Shown one piece after another: positions 8,553 to 15,590 of a DNA stretch of 44,378 nucleotides. The notes beneath the pieces are model-generated. The model was not told where the DNA came from. It did not search any database and was given only the letters and a program-made list of their open reading frames with translations. The stretch is from an uncultured Halomicronema sp. (lineage in GTDB: Bacteria; Cyanobacteriota; Cyanobacteriia; Phormidesmidales; Phormidesmidaceae). Every line of letters begins with the position of its first letter. The stretch's first letter is position 1. The position numbers were made by a program, and so were the translations under genes. The stretch lies in the NCBI GenBank assembly GCA_937899725.1, contig CALCCA010000012.1, forward strand, positions 1 through 44,378. The letters are read 5' to 3'.

Positions 8553-9749
8553 TTAGTGGTGAACCCTGGAGGTGGTTGCTAATCGCAGCGTTTGGTGAGC
8601 GTGAGCCGCGATCGCCTCATCTTGCACCTCAATGCCTAAGCCGGGACGCGTCAGCACGGGGGCCTGGCCGCGATAGCCAAACTGCACGGGCATGCGGCTA
8701 ATATCTTGACTGAGCAAGAGTTTGCCGTAGGAGCCCTCGATGAATTTCACCTGGGGCAATCCAGCGGCTAGATGGCGGCCAGCAGCGGACAAAATGGCGG
8801 TTTCGCCGACCTGACAGCCCACCTGCACGAAGACGTTGGCTTGCTCGGCTAAGCGGGCGATCGCGAGGGTCTGAGCCAATCCTCCACATTTGGAGAGGCG
8901 GAGGTTGAACCCCTGGCAGGCCTGCGTGGCAATGAGCGCCTGCGCGTCAGCCAGCGTGATGAGCGATTCATCCGCGATTTGAGGAATTGCGGTCGCCGCT
9001 TGGAGTCGGGCATAATCAGCGGGATTGCCGCGCGGAATCAGCTGTTCGGCACTGGCGATCGCAAATTCGGCCAAGTTGTCACAAGCGGCGATCGCCGACT
9101 CAACGGTATAGGCCCCATTGCCATCGAGGCGAATCAGCGGCTCAGCACCGACCGCATCGCGAATAGCCGCCACGCGTGCCCGATCATCTCGGCCGGTCAC
9201 CTTAACTTTGAGATGAGAGAGGCCAAACTGTTTGAATCGCTTGGCGACTTTCACAGCTTGTTCTATCCCACTGACGGTAATCACCCCGCTGTAGGTGACG
9301 GTCGCCCGCTGGGGTGGCACGATCTCGCCTAGAGAGCGCCCCGCCGACTTCAGCAGACAATCCACGAGCGCCAGTTCCCAACCGGTACGGGCGGCATGCC
9401 ACGCCACAACTGACGGATCGGGCCGCCCACTGCCAGCAGGATCACTGGGTAGTGTTAGCGATACCTGATTGAGCCAGTCAACTCCAGTCGATGCGTCCGC
9501 CGGGGGCGGCGGATAGTCTTGCTGCTGCACGGCGGGCCAGAGGGTGTTGGCCATAAATTGCCGGCATGACTCCACAGTTTCGCCCGTGACGTAGGGCCGC
9601 GCGATCGCTTCCCCGTAGCCCACTGTGCCGTCGGCGGCGACCACCCGCACCACAATGGCATCAGAATAGGCGCGATGCCGAATGCTGTGGGCAAATGCCT
9701 CAACAAAGGGAATCTGCAGTGCGAATATGGTGGCGGCGACAATTTTCAT
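8553..9749 (-). CDS. enolase-superfamily enzyme, muconate-lactonizing/epimerase-like
   Basis: 398 residues with the N-terminal capping domain and TIM barrel of the enolase superfamily. The catalytic set of the muconate-lactonizing enzyme subgroup is visible: KVK at 181-183, metal ligands Asp209 (RLDGNG), Glu235 (SAEQ) and Asp260 (IADES), and Lys287 (RLSKCGG). Such enzymes abstract a proton alpha to a carboxylate to epimerise, cyclo-isomerise or dehydrate. The Asp-x-Asp that binds the ammonium group in Ala-Glu dipeptide epimerases seems absent: the corresponding region reads IEGSYGKLLL, so a dipeptide epimerase label is unsafe. It overlaps the upstream diiron-protein gene by four bases (ATGA), implying translational coupling. 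Enzyme class firm; reaction unknown. Confidence 0.85.
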   Translation of the reverse strand: MKIVAATIFALQIPFVEAFAHSIRHRAYSDAIVVRVVAADGTVGYGEAIARPYVTGETVESCRQFMANTLWPAVQQQDYPPPPADASTGVDWLNQVSLTLPSDPAGSGRPDPSVVAWHAARTGWELALVDCLLKSAGRSLGEIVPPQRATVTYSGVITVSGIEQAVKVAKRFKQFGLSHLKVKVTGRDDRARVAAIRDAVGAEPLIRLDGNGAYTVESAIAACDNLAEFAIASAEQLIPRGNPADYARLQAATAIPQIADESLITLADAQALIATQACQGFNLRLSKCGGLAQTLAIARLAEQANVFVQVGCQVGETAILSAAGRHLAAGLPQVKFIEGSYGKLLLSQDISRMPVQFGYRGQAPVLTRPGLGIEVQDEAIAAHAHQTLRLATTSRVHH

Positions 9750-10462
9750 GACGCGGCCTCCCCAGCCGGGGTCGCGAGTGCCAGCGTTGGGCCGCCAAAA
9801 TAGCGGCGGATAAAGACGTTTTCGCGAAACGTGATATCGAGAATTGTGGCCAGTTCATCCGCCTCAATGTCGTAATCGCTGACGTAATGCACAACGGCCT
9901 CAACCCCTTCGGCGGCATGGCGAATATCGACTTCTGAGTGGTGATCAAACCAGGCCAAGCCCGCCGTCGGTAAGCCTCGATGGGTTTGCAGCGCTTGTCC
10001 CAGCCGGCGCGATAGCCGCGCGAGCATCCATTCAAAACAGGTGACTTCTAACAGTACAGAGAGCCCCAGTTCTTTAATCGTGCCAAACATCAACGGGTCG
10101 GTGCAGAGCGATCGCACTTGTGCCTGGGCGGCGGCGGTGACGGCATCCTGTTGTTGTGGGCTAAATCCAGCTGCCTGCATGAGTTGGTAAAGCAGATCAG
10201 GATGTCGAATGCCGGCATCATCTAACCCCATTTCTTCTAACAGGTTGTGTTGTGTCGCGTCGGCAGCAGCCGGAGGAGCAATGGCATATAAAAAGGCCAA
10301 AATTTGGGGGCTCTTGAGATGCGATCGACAAAGATTGTGAATGAATTCATCAATTTCAGCCATGTTTAAATGACCTGATTCGAGTTGTTGAAACTGGGAA
10401 GATGTCGCAAATTTATCAGTTTGAGTATCGTAATAAGTTTCAATTAGGGAGCGTAGAGTCAT
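9746..10462 (-). CDS. heme-oxygenase-like diiron oxidase family protein
   Basis: 238 residues, all-helical, matching the iron-containing redox (HDO/CADD/UndA-like) family, which uses a dinuclear iron site for oxidative C-C or C-N cleavage, N-oxygenation or similar chemistry. Visible ligand candidates are HNLLEEMG (Glu76/77), His87 (IRHPDLL), Glu144 (CFEWM) and the diagnostic H175-x3-D179-x2-H182 in HHSEVDIRH, the spacing known from CADD and UndA. It is the first gene of a two-gene unit with the enolase-family gene (four-base overlap). Two perfect FNR-type palindromes and a plausible promoter lie upstream. It is unlikely to replace folate-pathway enzymes as CADD does, because a pabB-type gene is present 5 kb away. 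The substrate is unknown. Confidence 0.8.
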   Translation of the reverse strand: MTLRSLIETYYDTQTDKFATSSQFQQLESGHLNMAEIDEFIHNLCRSHLKSPQILAFLYAIAPPAAADATQHNLLEEMGLDDAGIRHPDLLYQLMQAAGFSPQQQDAVTAAAQAQVRSLCTDPLMFGTIKELGLSVLLEVTCFEWMLARLSRRLGQALQTHRGLPTAGLAWFDHHSEVDIRHAAEGVEAVVHYVSDYDIEADELATILDITFRENVFIRRYFGGPTLALATPAGEAAS

Positions 10463-10493
10463 CGCGAAAGCCTCAATGGGTTTGCTTAACTCG

Positions 10494-10522
10494 ATAATAT
10501 TTTTTCTGGAATCAAACGTCAG
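10494..10522 (-). promoter_or_regulatory. predicted sigma70-type promoter for the diiron-enolase operon
   Basis: On the minus strand, CTGACG (10522-10517, weak -35) is followed after 17 bases by TATTAT (10499-10494, good -10), about 31 bases before the ATG at 10462. This is inference from spacing alone. Confidence 0.4.
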
Positions 10523-10532
10523 CTCAGTTCCT

Positions 10533-10546
10533 TTGATTTAAATCAA
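10533..10546. promoter_or_regulatory. FNR-type operator, proximal
   Basis: TTGATTTAAATCAA is a perfect 14-bp palindrome and an exact match to the FNR/DNR consensus TTGAT-N4-ATCAA. It lies between the regulator gene and the diiron-protein gene, centred roughly 50 bp before the predicted transcription start. The neighbouring regulator carries an FNR-type recognition helix. Confidence 0.75.
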
Positions 10547-10559
10547 CTGGCCCAATGAT

Positions 10560-10575
10560 TTTGATTTAAATCAAA
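10560..10575. promoter_or_regulatory. FNR-type operator, distal
   Basis: TTTGATTTAAATCAAA is a perfect 16-bp palindrome containing a second exact TTGAT-N4-ATCAA. Its centre is 28 bp from that of the first copy, a little under three helical turns, so two dimers could bind on nearly the same face. It sits ten bases after the regulator's stop codon. Confidence 0.75.
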
Positions 10576-10584
10576 CGTATTCTG

Positions 10585-11160
10585 CTACGTTCGCTTCTTT
10601 TTACGTCGAATTCGGCTCAGAGTTTCTTGCGTCATGCCTAAATAAGAGGCCAGATACCCGAGGGGCACGTCATCCTCAATGGTCGGATGTTGCTGCAATA
10701 GATGTTCGTATCGTTCCAGCGTCGATTGAGTTTGAAAGGAGGCAATCCGCTCTAATGAGTTCGTATAGTAATGTTCTAGCAAATGCCGGTTGAGATCAAT
10801 CCAAACGCTATCTTGTTGACTGAGATATTGTAGATTTGTGTGGCTAATCGCTAACAGCTTAGCGTCGGTTAGCAGCATGATCGTGTCTTCGCTGGGTTGT
10901 CGATAAACGAAGCTAAAGTATGATGTGGCAAAATGCTCGGCAAAGCAAAACCATCGAGTCACTTCCTTATCTTCAAAAGTGTAAGAAGAACGCAAAATTC
11001 CTTCTACTACAAAGTAAAGGTGGCTGGATATTTGTCCTGCTTCTAACAAAAGAGAGTCTTTGGGCATCTCCACGGTTTCTAAGATATTGCTCAGGGCCCG
11101 CTGTTGGCTCGGATTCAGCAATACCAGCTGATTGAGCCTTTGAAATAAAGATGCCTGCAT
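10585..11160 (-). CDS. Crp/Fnr-family transcriptional regulator
   Basis: 191 residues: an N-terminal cyclic-nucleotide-binding-type beta barrel (residues about 20-120, ending in a long dimerisation helix) and a short C-terminal helix-turn-helix (PLGYLASYLGMTQETLSRIRR). The recognition helix has Glu-x-x-Ser-Arg (E179, S182, R183), the FNR pattern that reads TTGAT, rather than the CRP pattern. No N-terminal cysteine cluster is present, so it is not an iron-sulfur oxygen sensor; the signal is unknown. The wing after the HTH is very short, ending in KKKRT. ATG 11160 is preferred over GTG 11166 because GGGA sits ten bases upstream. Two TTGAT palindromes lie directly downstream, before the diiron-protein operon, its likely target. 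Confidence 0.85.
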   Translation of the reverse strand: MQASLFQRLNQLVLLNPSQQRALSNILETVEMPKDSLLLEAGQISSHLYFVVEGILRSSYTFEDKEVTRWFCFAEHFATSYFSFVYRQPSEDTIMLLTDAKLLAISHTNLQYLSQQDSVWIDLNRHLLEHYYTNSLERIASFQTQSTLERYEHLLQQHPTIEDDVPLGYLASYLGMTQETLSRIRRKKKRT

Positions 11161-11494
11161 GCGCACCAGTCCCGTAAGAAAACGCCTGAGTGCCCGCGAT
11201 CGCGAGTTGAACGCTTAGCTGTAAGCACCCAAGAGTTAGATAGCACTCGAGCAGACAAACGTGCCAGGTGAGATTGTCGCGATCAGTGTGATTGAAGTCG
11301 ATCCCTGGATCTGACTGGGTGCGATGTGGCCGCGATCGCGGCTACCGTGACGAGGCTTGACGACGGGGATCGATTTGCACGCAGGGGATAGCTGCCCTTT
11401 ATGACGCCTTTTGTAAACAGTTCGTTTTGAGTTGATTTTGAAGCGAACTCGGGACAGTAGACTAAACAGTGGTGTCCTGTGAGAGTAGTGAAAA
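11161..11494. other. divergent intergenic region
   Basis: About 330 bp between the minus-strand regulator and plus-strand plsY. It must hold both promoters. HIP1-like GCGATCGC-type sites are present, but I find no operator matching the TTGAT palindromes and cannot place -35/-10 boxes convincingly. Confidence 0.35.
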
Positions 11495-12136
11495 ATGGCT
11501 TGGGCAGTCGGAATTTTTGCAGTTTTTGCAGCCTATTTATTGGGGGCGCTGCCCACGGGTTACCTCGTGACGAAAGCGGTCAAAGACATCGATATTCGAC
11601 AACATGGGTCTGGCAATACGGGGGCGACCAATGTGTTTCGAGTGGTGGGCAAAGGAGCTGGAATCACGGTCTTGATGATCGATTTGCTGAAAGGCTTAAT
11701 CGCCGTCGCGGCGACTAAAGTCTTGCTGACAGCGGTCTACGCGAGTTTTCCTGAGTGGTTGTCTACCGTGCCTTGGTGGATGACCGGTGCGGGGCTACTG
11801 GCGATCATTGGTCACAGCCGCTCAATTTGGCTCAACTGGACTGGTGGTAAATCAGCGGCAACGGGGTTAGGCGTGTTGCTGGCGCTCTATTGGCCTGCGG
11901 GGGTGGGCGCGGCAGCGATTTTTGGGGTGATGCTCGCTCTTTTCAGAATTGTCTCTCTCGGCTCAATTACCACGGCGTTAGCATCGGCGGCATTGATGGT
12001 CACGCTACAGCAACCGTTACCCTATATTCTGCTGGCGATCGCGGGTAGCCTATACGTCGTTCTACGGCATCGCGCTAATATCCGCCGACTGATCGCGGGC
12101 ACCGAGCCGCGCTTAGGGGGACAAACCGGCAGTTGA
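11495..12136 (+). CDS. plsY: glycerol-3-phosphate acyltransferase PlsY
   Basis: 213 residues, very hydrophobic, with several membrane helices. PlsY transfers an acyl group from acyl-phosphate to glycerol-3-phosphate, the first step of phospholipid and glycolipid synthesis, at the inner membrane. Family motifs are clear: GALPTGYLVTK near the N-terminus, the GSGNTGATNVFR phosphate-binding loop at about residues 40-51, and GHSRSIWLNWTGGKSAATGLG at about 107-127. Length and start (ATG at 11495) are normal. It stands alone on the plus strand, convergent with the next gene. Confidence 0.95.
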   Translation: MAWAVGIFAVFAAYLLGALPTGYLVTKAVKDIDIRQHGSGNTGATNVFRVVGKGAGITVLMIDLLKGLIAVAATKVLLTAVYASFPEWLSTVPWWMTGAGLLAIIGHSRSIWLNWTGGKSAATGLGVLLALYWPAGVGAAAIFGVMLALFRIVSLGSITTALASAALMVTLQQPLPYILLAIAGSLYVVLRHRANIRRLIAGTEPRLGGQTGS

Positions 12137-12222
12137 GCAGCCAACTGAGAACATCCAGCGTTAGCCGCTTTGCCTAGGAGATATAGGAACGCTCTGCATC
12201 CTTAACGCTTTTTGCGATTCTC

Positions 12223-12522
12223 TTAGCGCCGGTAACGCCCCCAAGACAAAAAGGTCGTCACAATGTAAAGCACGATCGCGGAGCCGACGACTGCCGGTAG
12301 GATCAACACCCCCTGAAAATCCCAGAGGACAAATTCTGGAATGGGTAGATTGTAGGTGGTGGTGAGGAAGCTGATGATCCAGTCGCCCAACCAGACTCCG
12401 GCAAAGCCAATCACCGCTAAGCCAATCAGCTTGCCGGGAATTTGGCGGGGCATCAGCAGGGTGGCTAGCCCGCCGCAAACAACAGCAATCGCGAGCTGCA
12501 CTAATAAGCGAGTTACATCCAT
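12223..12522 (-). CDS. small membrane protein, transglycosylase-associated (GlsB/YeaQ)-like
   Basis: 99 residues with three hydrophobic segments (about residues 5-22, 30-50 and 68-92) and glycine-rich turns such as CGGLATLLMP and GKLIGLAVIGFAGVWLGDW, resembling the Transgly_assoc/GlsB/YeaQ family of small membrane proteins linked to stress in other bacteria. The resemblance is by topology and glycine pattern, not by a diagnostic motif. The ATG at 12522 lies 19 bp after the stop of proC on the same strand, so the two are probably co-transcribed. Confidence 0.6.
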   Translation of the reverse strand: MDVTRLLVQLAIAVVCGGLATLLMPRQIPGKLIGLAVIGFAGVWLGDWIISFLTTTYNLPIPEFVLWDFQGVLILPAVVGSAIVLYIVTTFLSWGRYRR

Positions 12523-12541
12523 CTCAGAACGCCTCGATAGA

Positions 12542-13348
12542 CTACGAGCCCAAGGCCTTGGCGCGATCGCACGCGGCCTGTACAGCCGCGATCAGGGCTG
12601 ACCTGATCCCCCCGGTTTCGAGTTGGGTGATGCCGGCAATCGTAGTGCCACCCGGACTGGTGACGCGATCTTTGAGGACGGCGGGATGCATGTCTGTCGT
12701 CTGCAACAGCTCAGCAGTCCCTTTAACGGTTTGCACGGCTAGGGCTAAGGCCGTCGCGCGGGGCAGACCTGCCGCCACGCCGCCATCGGCCAGGGCTTCT
12801 ATCATAACTGCCACATAGCCGGGGCCTGATCCGGATAATCCGGTGACGGCATCCATCAAGTTTTCCGGGACTTCGACCACCTGACCAACGGCGGCAAACA
12901 GGGTCTGAGCCTGCTGCAAATGCTCGGCAGTTGCCAGCTGGCCTGGGGCGATCGCCGTCATCCCGGCGCCAATTGTGGCGGGCGTATTGGGCATGGCGCG
13001 AATTACCGGCCAGCTAGGCACCACGGCCTCTAGCGTGGCCAGCGGAGTGCCTGCCATGATCGAGAGGAGTAGGGAGCGCTGCTGGTCAGCGACGGCCTGC
13101 AAATTCGGCACAATGTAGCGAAAAGCTTGCGGTTTAACCGCCACTAGAACGATATCGGCAGCGGCCAGAACGGCCGTGTTATCGTCCTGGGCTTGGATGC
13201 CGTAGGTTTCCCTCAAAAACTGCCGACGCGCTGCCGATGGGTCACCGACGGCGATCGCCTCGGCGGCAAAAATTTTCAGCGAAATAAGGCGGGAGATGAG
13301 CGCTTCGCCCATCACCCCGCCTCCTAAAACGCTTAGCTTCGTTGGCAA
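12542..13348 (-). CDS. proC: pyrroline-5-carboxylate reductase
   Basis: 268 residues. ProC reduces pyrroline-5-carboxylate to proline with NAD(P)H, the last step of proline synthesis, in the cytoplasm. The Rossmann motif LGGGVMGEALISRL is at residues 8-21, the central VKPQAF and IRAMPNTPA motifs are present, and the C-terminal signature runs through DAVTGLSGSGPGYVAVMIEA and DRVTSPGGTTIAGITQLE. The start is a TTG at 13348 with AGGA about ten bases upstream; there is no ATG that would retain the Rossmann loop. It follows sepF by about 100 bp on the same strand, an arrangement common in cyanobacteria and many Gram-positives. Confidence 0.95.
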   Translation of the reverse strand: MPTKLSVLGGGVMGEALISRLISLKIFAAEAIAVGDPSAARRQFLRETYGIQAQDDNTAVLAAADIVLVAVKPQAFRYIVPNLQAVADQQRSLLLSIMAGTPLATLEAVVPSWPVIRAMPNTPATIGAGMTAIAPGQLATAEHLQQAQTLFAAVGQVVEVPENLMDAVTGLSGSGPGYVAVMIEALADGGVAAGLPRATALALAVQTVKGTAELLQTTDMHPAVLKDRVTSPGGTTIAGITQLETGGIRSALIAAVQAACDRAKALGS

Positions 13349-13441
13349 CTAGCTAACGTCCTTTTCAACGAACAGCAACGGAGACAGTCAAACGCTGCCT
13401 CTGATTAAATTCCTGCAGTGTGACTGTGGGAGTGCGGGGCT

Positions 13442-14059
13442 TTAGCCTAAACCCACAACGCGATCGCCGGTCCAAGCGGGAGCGGGAGGCACGCTGCGCG
13501 GATCCATCATCGGGGTTTGCGGTGCCATCGGCATGTCGTCTTCGACATCGGTCGGCGTGCTCACATGGACGCAGTTGGGCGTAAAGAGGAAGATGCTCTC
13601 GCCAATCCGTTCTTGATGACCGTCGATGGCGTAGGTGCCACCCGCGACAAAATCAACAGCGCGTTGAGCCTGATCAGGATCCATCGTGGTCAGGTTCAGG
13701 ACGACCGACTTCCGCTCGCGCAGCGCCTGAATCGCCTGTGGCATTTCTTCGAAGGAGCGTGGCTCCATCACCACTACTTCCGAGGCTCCGTTAATCGCTC
13801 CAGGCATACCAATCACATTACTTCCCATGGTGTTCATTCCAGTTTCGTTAGACAGCATCCGTTCGCGGACACGGCGACGCGCCCGAGGTTCTTCCTGAGC
13901 GGCTTGCTGCTGAGGGGCGGCTACCGCAGGCTGAGCATTCTCTTCTTGATAGATCGTTTGATACTCTTCACCCGTTTCGATCTCGTCGTACTCATAGTCG
14001 TAGTCGGCAGGGTCGTTGAGGCCGACAAAGTCTCTTAGTTTATTGAACAAGTTGCTCAC
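13442..14059 (-). CDS. sepF: cell division protein SepF
   Basis: About 205 residues. SepF (Cdv2/YlmF) binds FtsZ and tethers the Z-ring to the membrane. The N-terminal helix ([15 protein letters not shown]) is the likely membrane and lipid anchor, followed by an acidic, glutamine-rich linker with an arginine cluster (RARRRVRER), then the SepF core ([44 protein letters not shown]...FLFTP). An open frame begins at GTG 14068, but GTG 14059 has GGAG eight bases before it and gives the better N-terminus. SepF is a standard part of the cyanobacterial divisome. Confidence 0.93.
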   Translation of the reverse strand: MSNLFNKLRDFVGLNDPADYDYEYDEIETGEEYQTIYQEENAQPAVAAPQQQAAQEEPRARRRVRERMLSNETGMNTMGSNVIGMPGAINGASEVVVMEPRSFEEMPQAIQALRERKSVVLNLTTMDPDQAQRAVDFVAGGTYAIDGHQERIGESIFLFTPNCVHVSTPTDVEDDMPMAPQTPMMDPRSVPPAPAWTGDRVVGLG

Positions 14060-14473
14060 AGCTAACACTCCATGACAATCAGCGCTTCACAGGCGAACCT
14101 GCTCAGCATGAGGAATTATGCCAACGACCTCATTCAGTTGCTCTGACTTCGCTAAAGAGAGAACTCACTGTTTGGATAAGGTGTGTCGTTTCTCAGGCCG
14201 AATCTGAATTCAGAATCAGTCGTGAAACGACCAGTTCGTTGAACCGCCTTTACTCTAATCGAGAATGCGGAATTTGAGTCCACAGTATACACGAAATCCC
14301 CAAAAGGATAGTGCTATTAATAATTAGTTAAAAACTTTGGGATCTTTGCTGTGGCTGAATTCCACTGCTTTGCTCGTGATGATCCGTAGGGAGTGATCAG
14401 GTTTTCTGATCGATGACAGCGGCACTGATCTCGCAAAAATGAAGGCCCTCGTCAAAGGTCGGATCGCTGAAAC
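14060..14473. other. intergenic upstream of sepF
   Basis: About 410 bp between pipY and sepF. It contains an AT-rich stretch (about 14300-14340) and a small imperfect inverted repeat with arms near 14295 and 14338. It probably holds the sepF promoter; no ORF or RNA gene is seen. Confidence 0.4.
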
Positions 14474-15160
14474 CTAAGCCGGGCGATCGCCAAAGAGAGT
14501 TGTGCCTAATCGAATCATGGTTGAACCCGCCGCGATCGCGAGGGGATAATCGCTCGACATGCCGATCGAAAGCTCTGATAAGTGAAGCTGATCGAACCCT
14601 TTGTTATTGATTTGATTAACCACATCTTGCGCCTGAGCAAAGATCGCCGCAATTTCTTGAAGCGAGCTTTCTTGGGGTGGAATTGTCATCAATCCCACAA
14701 TTTTTAAATGGGTGAGCTGATTGAGTTGTGGCAGCGCCGACCATAACTCGTCTAAGGTCAACCCGTATTTGGGTGGGTCGGGCACCATTTTTACCTGCAG
14801 GCAGCAATAGGGTGAGCGCGACAGTTCACCCGCCACCGTATTCAGCCGTTTGGCCAGCTTCAGGCTATCAATGGAGTGAATCCAGTCAAAATGCTGCAGC
14901 GCTTTGCGGATTTTGTTGCTCTGCAGGTGACCGATCAAATGCCAGGTTAGATCAGGCAGATCGCTCAGTTCAGCCTGTTTGGCGATCGCCTCTTGCACCT
15001 GACTTTCGCCGAAATCACGCACGTTGGCGGCATAGGCCGCTTTGATAACGGCACTCGGCTGCTTTTTAGTGACGCAGATTAAACGGGTGGGGGGCGGTAA
15101 CGTCGCTTGAATCGTTGTGATGCGCGCTTGAATCTGCTCAGGCGAGAGAGAACCGGTCAT
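14474..15160 (-). CDS. pipY: PLP homeostasis protein YggS/PipY
   Basis: 228 residues. A PLP-binding TIM-barrel protein of the YggS/PROSC family that buffers pyridoxal phosphate and affects amino-acid and keto-acid balance; in cyanobacteria it is called PipY from its linkage to pipX. The PLP-lysine motif LICVTKKQPS (Lys near residue 36), FGESQVQEA, WHLIGHLQSNKIRK and the C-terminal SELSIGMSSDYPLAIAAGSTMIRLG (phosphate-binding) are all present. Its ATG overlaps the pipX stop by four bases, so the two are translationally coupled, as in Synechococcus. Confidence 0.95.
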   Translation of the reverse strand: MTGSLSPEQIQARITTIQATLPPPTRLICVTKKQPSAVIKAAYAANVRDFGESQVQEAIAKQAELSDLPDLTWHLIGHLQSNKIRKALQHFDWIHSIDSLKLAKRLNTVAGELSRSPYCCLQVKMVPDPPKYGLTLDELWSALPQLNQLTHLKIVGLMTIPPQESSLQEIAAIFAQAQDVVNQINNKGFDQLHLSELSIGMSSDYPLAIAAGSTMIRLGTTLFGDRPA

Positions 15161-15429
15161 TGAAAGGTCTGTTTGTACGTCTTTTGTAGACGATCGTACT
15201 CCGGATAATTGCCTTGACGCCGCAGCGATCGCATCCGCTCTTCAAACAGCTGCCGCGCTTCACTGCGACCAACAGCATCAAACGTGAAGCCTTTGGGTGT
15301 CATTGAGGTGACGACAAAGAATAGCCGCTGTGCGTACAGCGTAGAAAACAGCTCTTTGCCTTCGGCCACCAGACAAAGCCGAAAGAGTAACCCAAATGTG
15401 GGGTGGTTAATATAGTTTTCTGTGCTCAT
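15157..15429 (-). CDS. pipX: PII-interacting protein X
   Basis: 90 residues. PipX is a cyanobacterial co-activator that shuttles between the nitrogen regulator NtcA and the signal protein PII according to 2-oxoglutarate and ATP/ADP. The sequence is diagnostic: NYINHPTFGLLFRLC, then LYAQRLFFVVT of the Tudor-like domain, then EARQLFEERMRSLRR and the C-terminal helices ending KQTFQ. Length matches the Synechococcus protein (about 89). It is the first gene of the pipX-pipY unit. Confidence 0.97.
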   Translation of the reverse strand: MSTENYINHPTFGLLFRLCLVAEGKELFSTLYAQRLFFVVTSMTPKGFTFDAVGRSEARQLFEERMRSLRRQGNYPEYDRLQKTYKQTFQ

Positions 15430-15590
15430 TCAGGGCGGGAGAAACCAATTAATTGGGTAACTTTGTCATCCCCACACTTTAAGCCATGACGTGTTACAAG
15501 ACTATAGTTTTTTAGAAGTTTGATGCTTTAAACGGATTTCTCGACTGTAAGTATTTACACAAACAAGAACCTTTCCTGGGTTTGACAAGT

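Noticed and set aside
8553-9749. Naming the enolase-family gene as L-Ala-D/L-Glu epimerase
   Set aside because: The Asp-x-Asp ammonium-binding residues appear replaced; only the superfamily call is safe.
9746-10462. Diiron protein as a CADD-type replacement for PABA synthesis
   Set aside because: A pabB-type gene is nearby, and the key self-modified residues cannot be verified here.
10585-11160. Regulator as an oxygen-sensing FNR
   Set aside because: No N-terminal cysteine cluster for an iron-sulfur cofactor; only DNA recognition resembles FNR.
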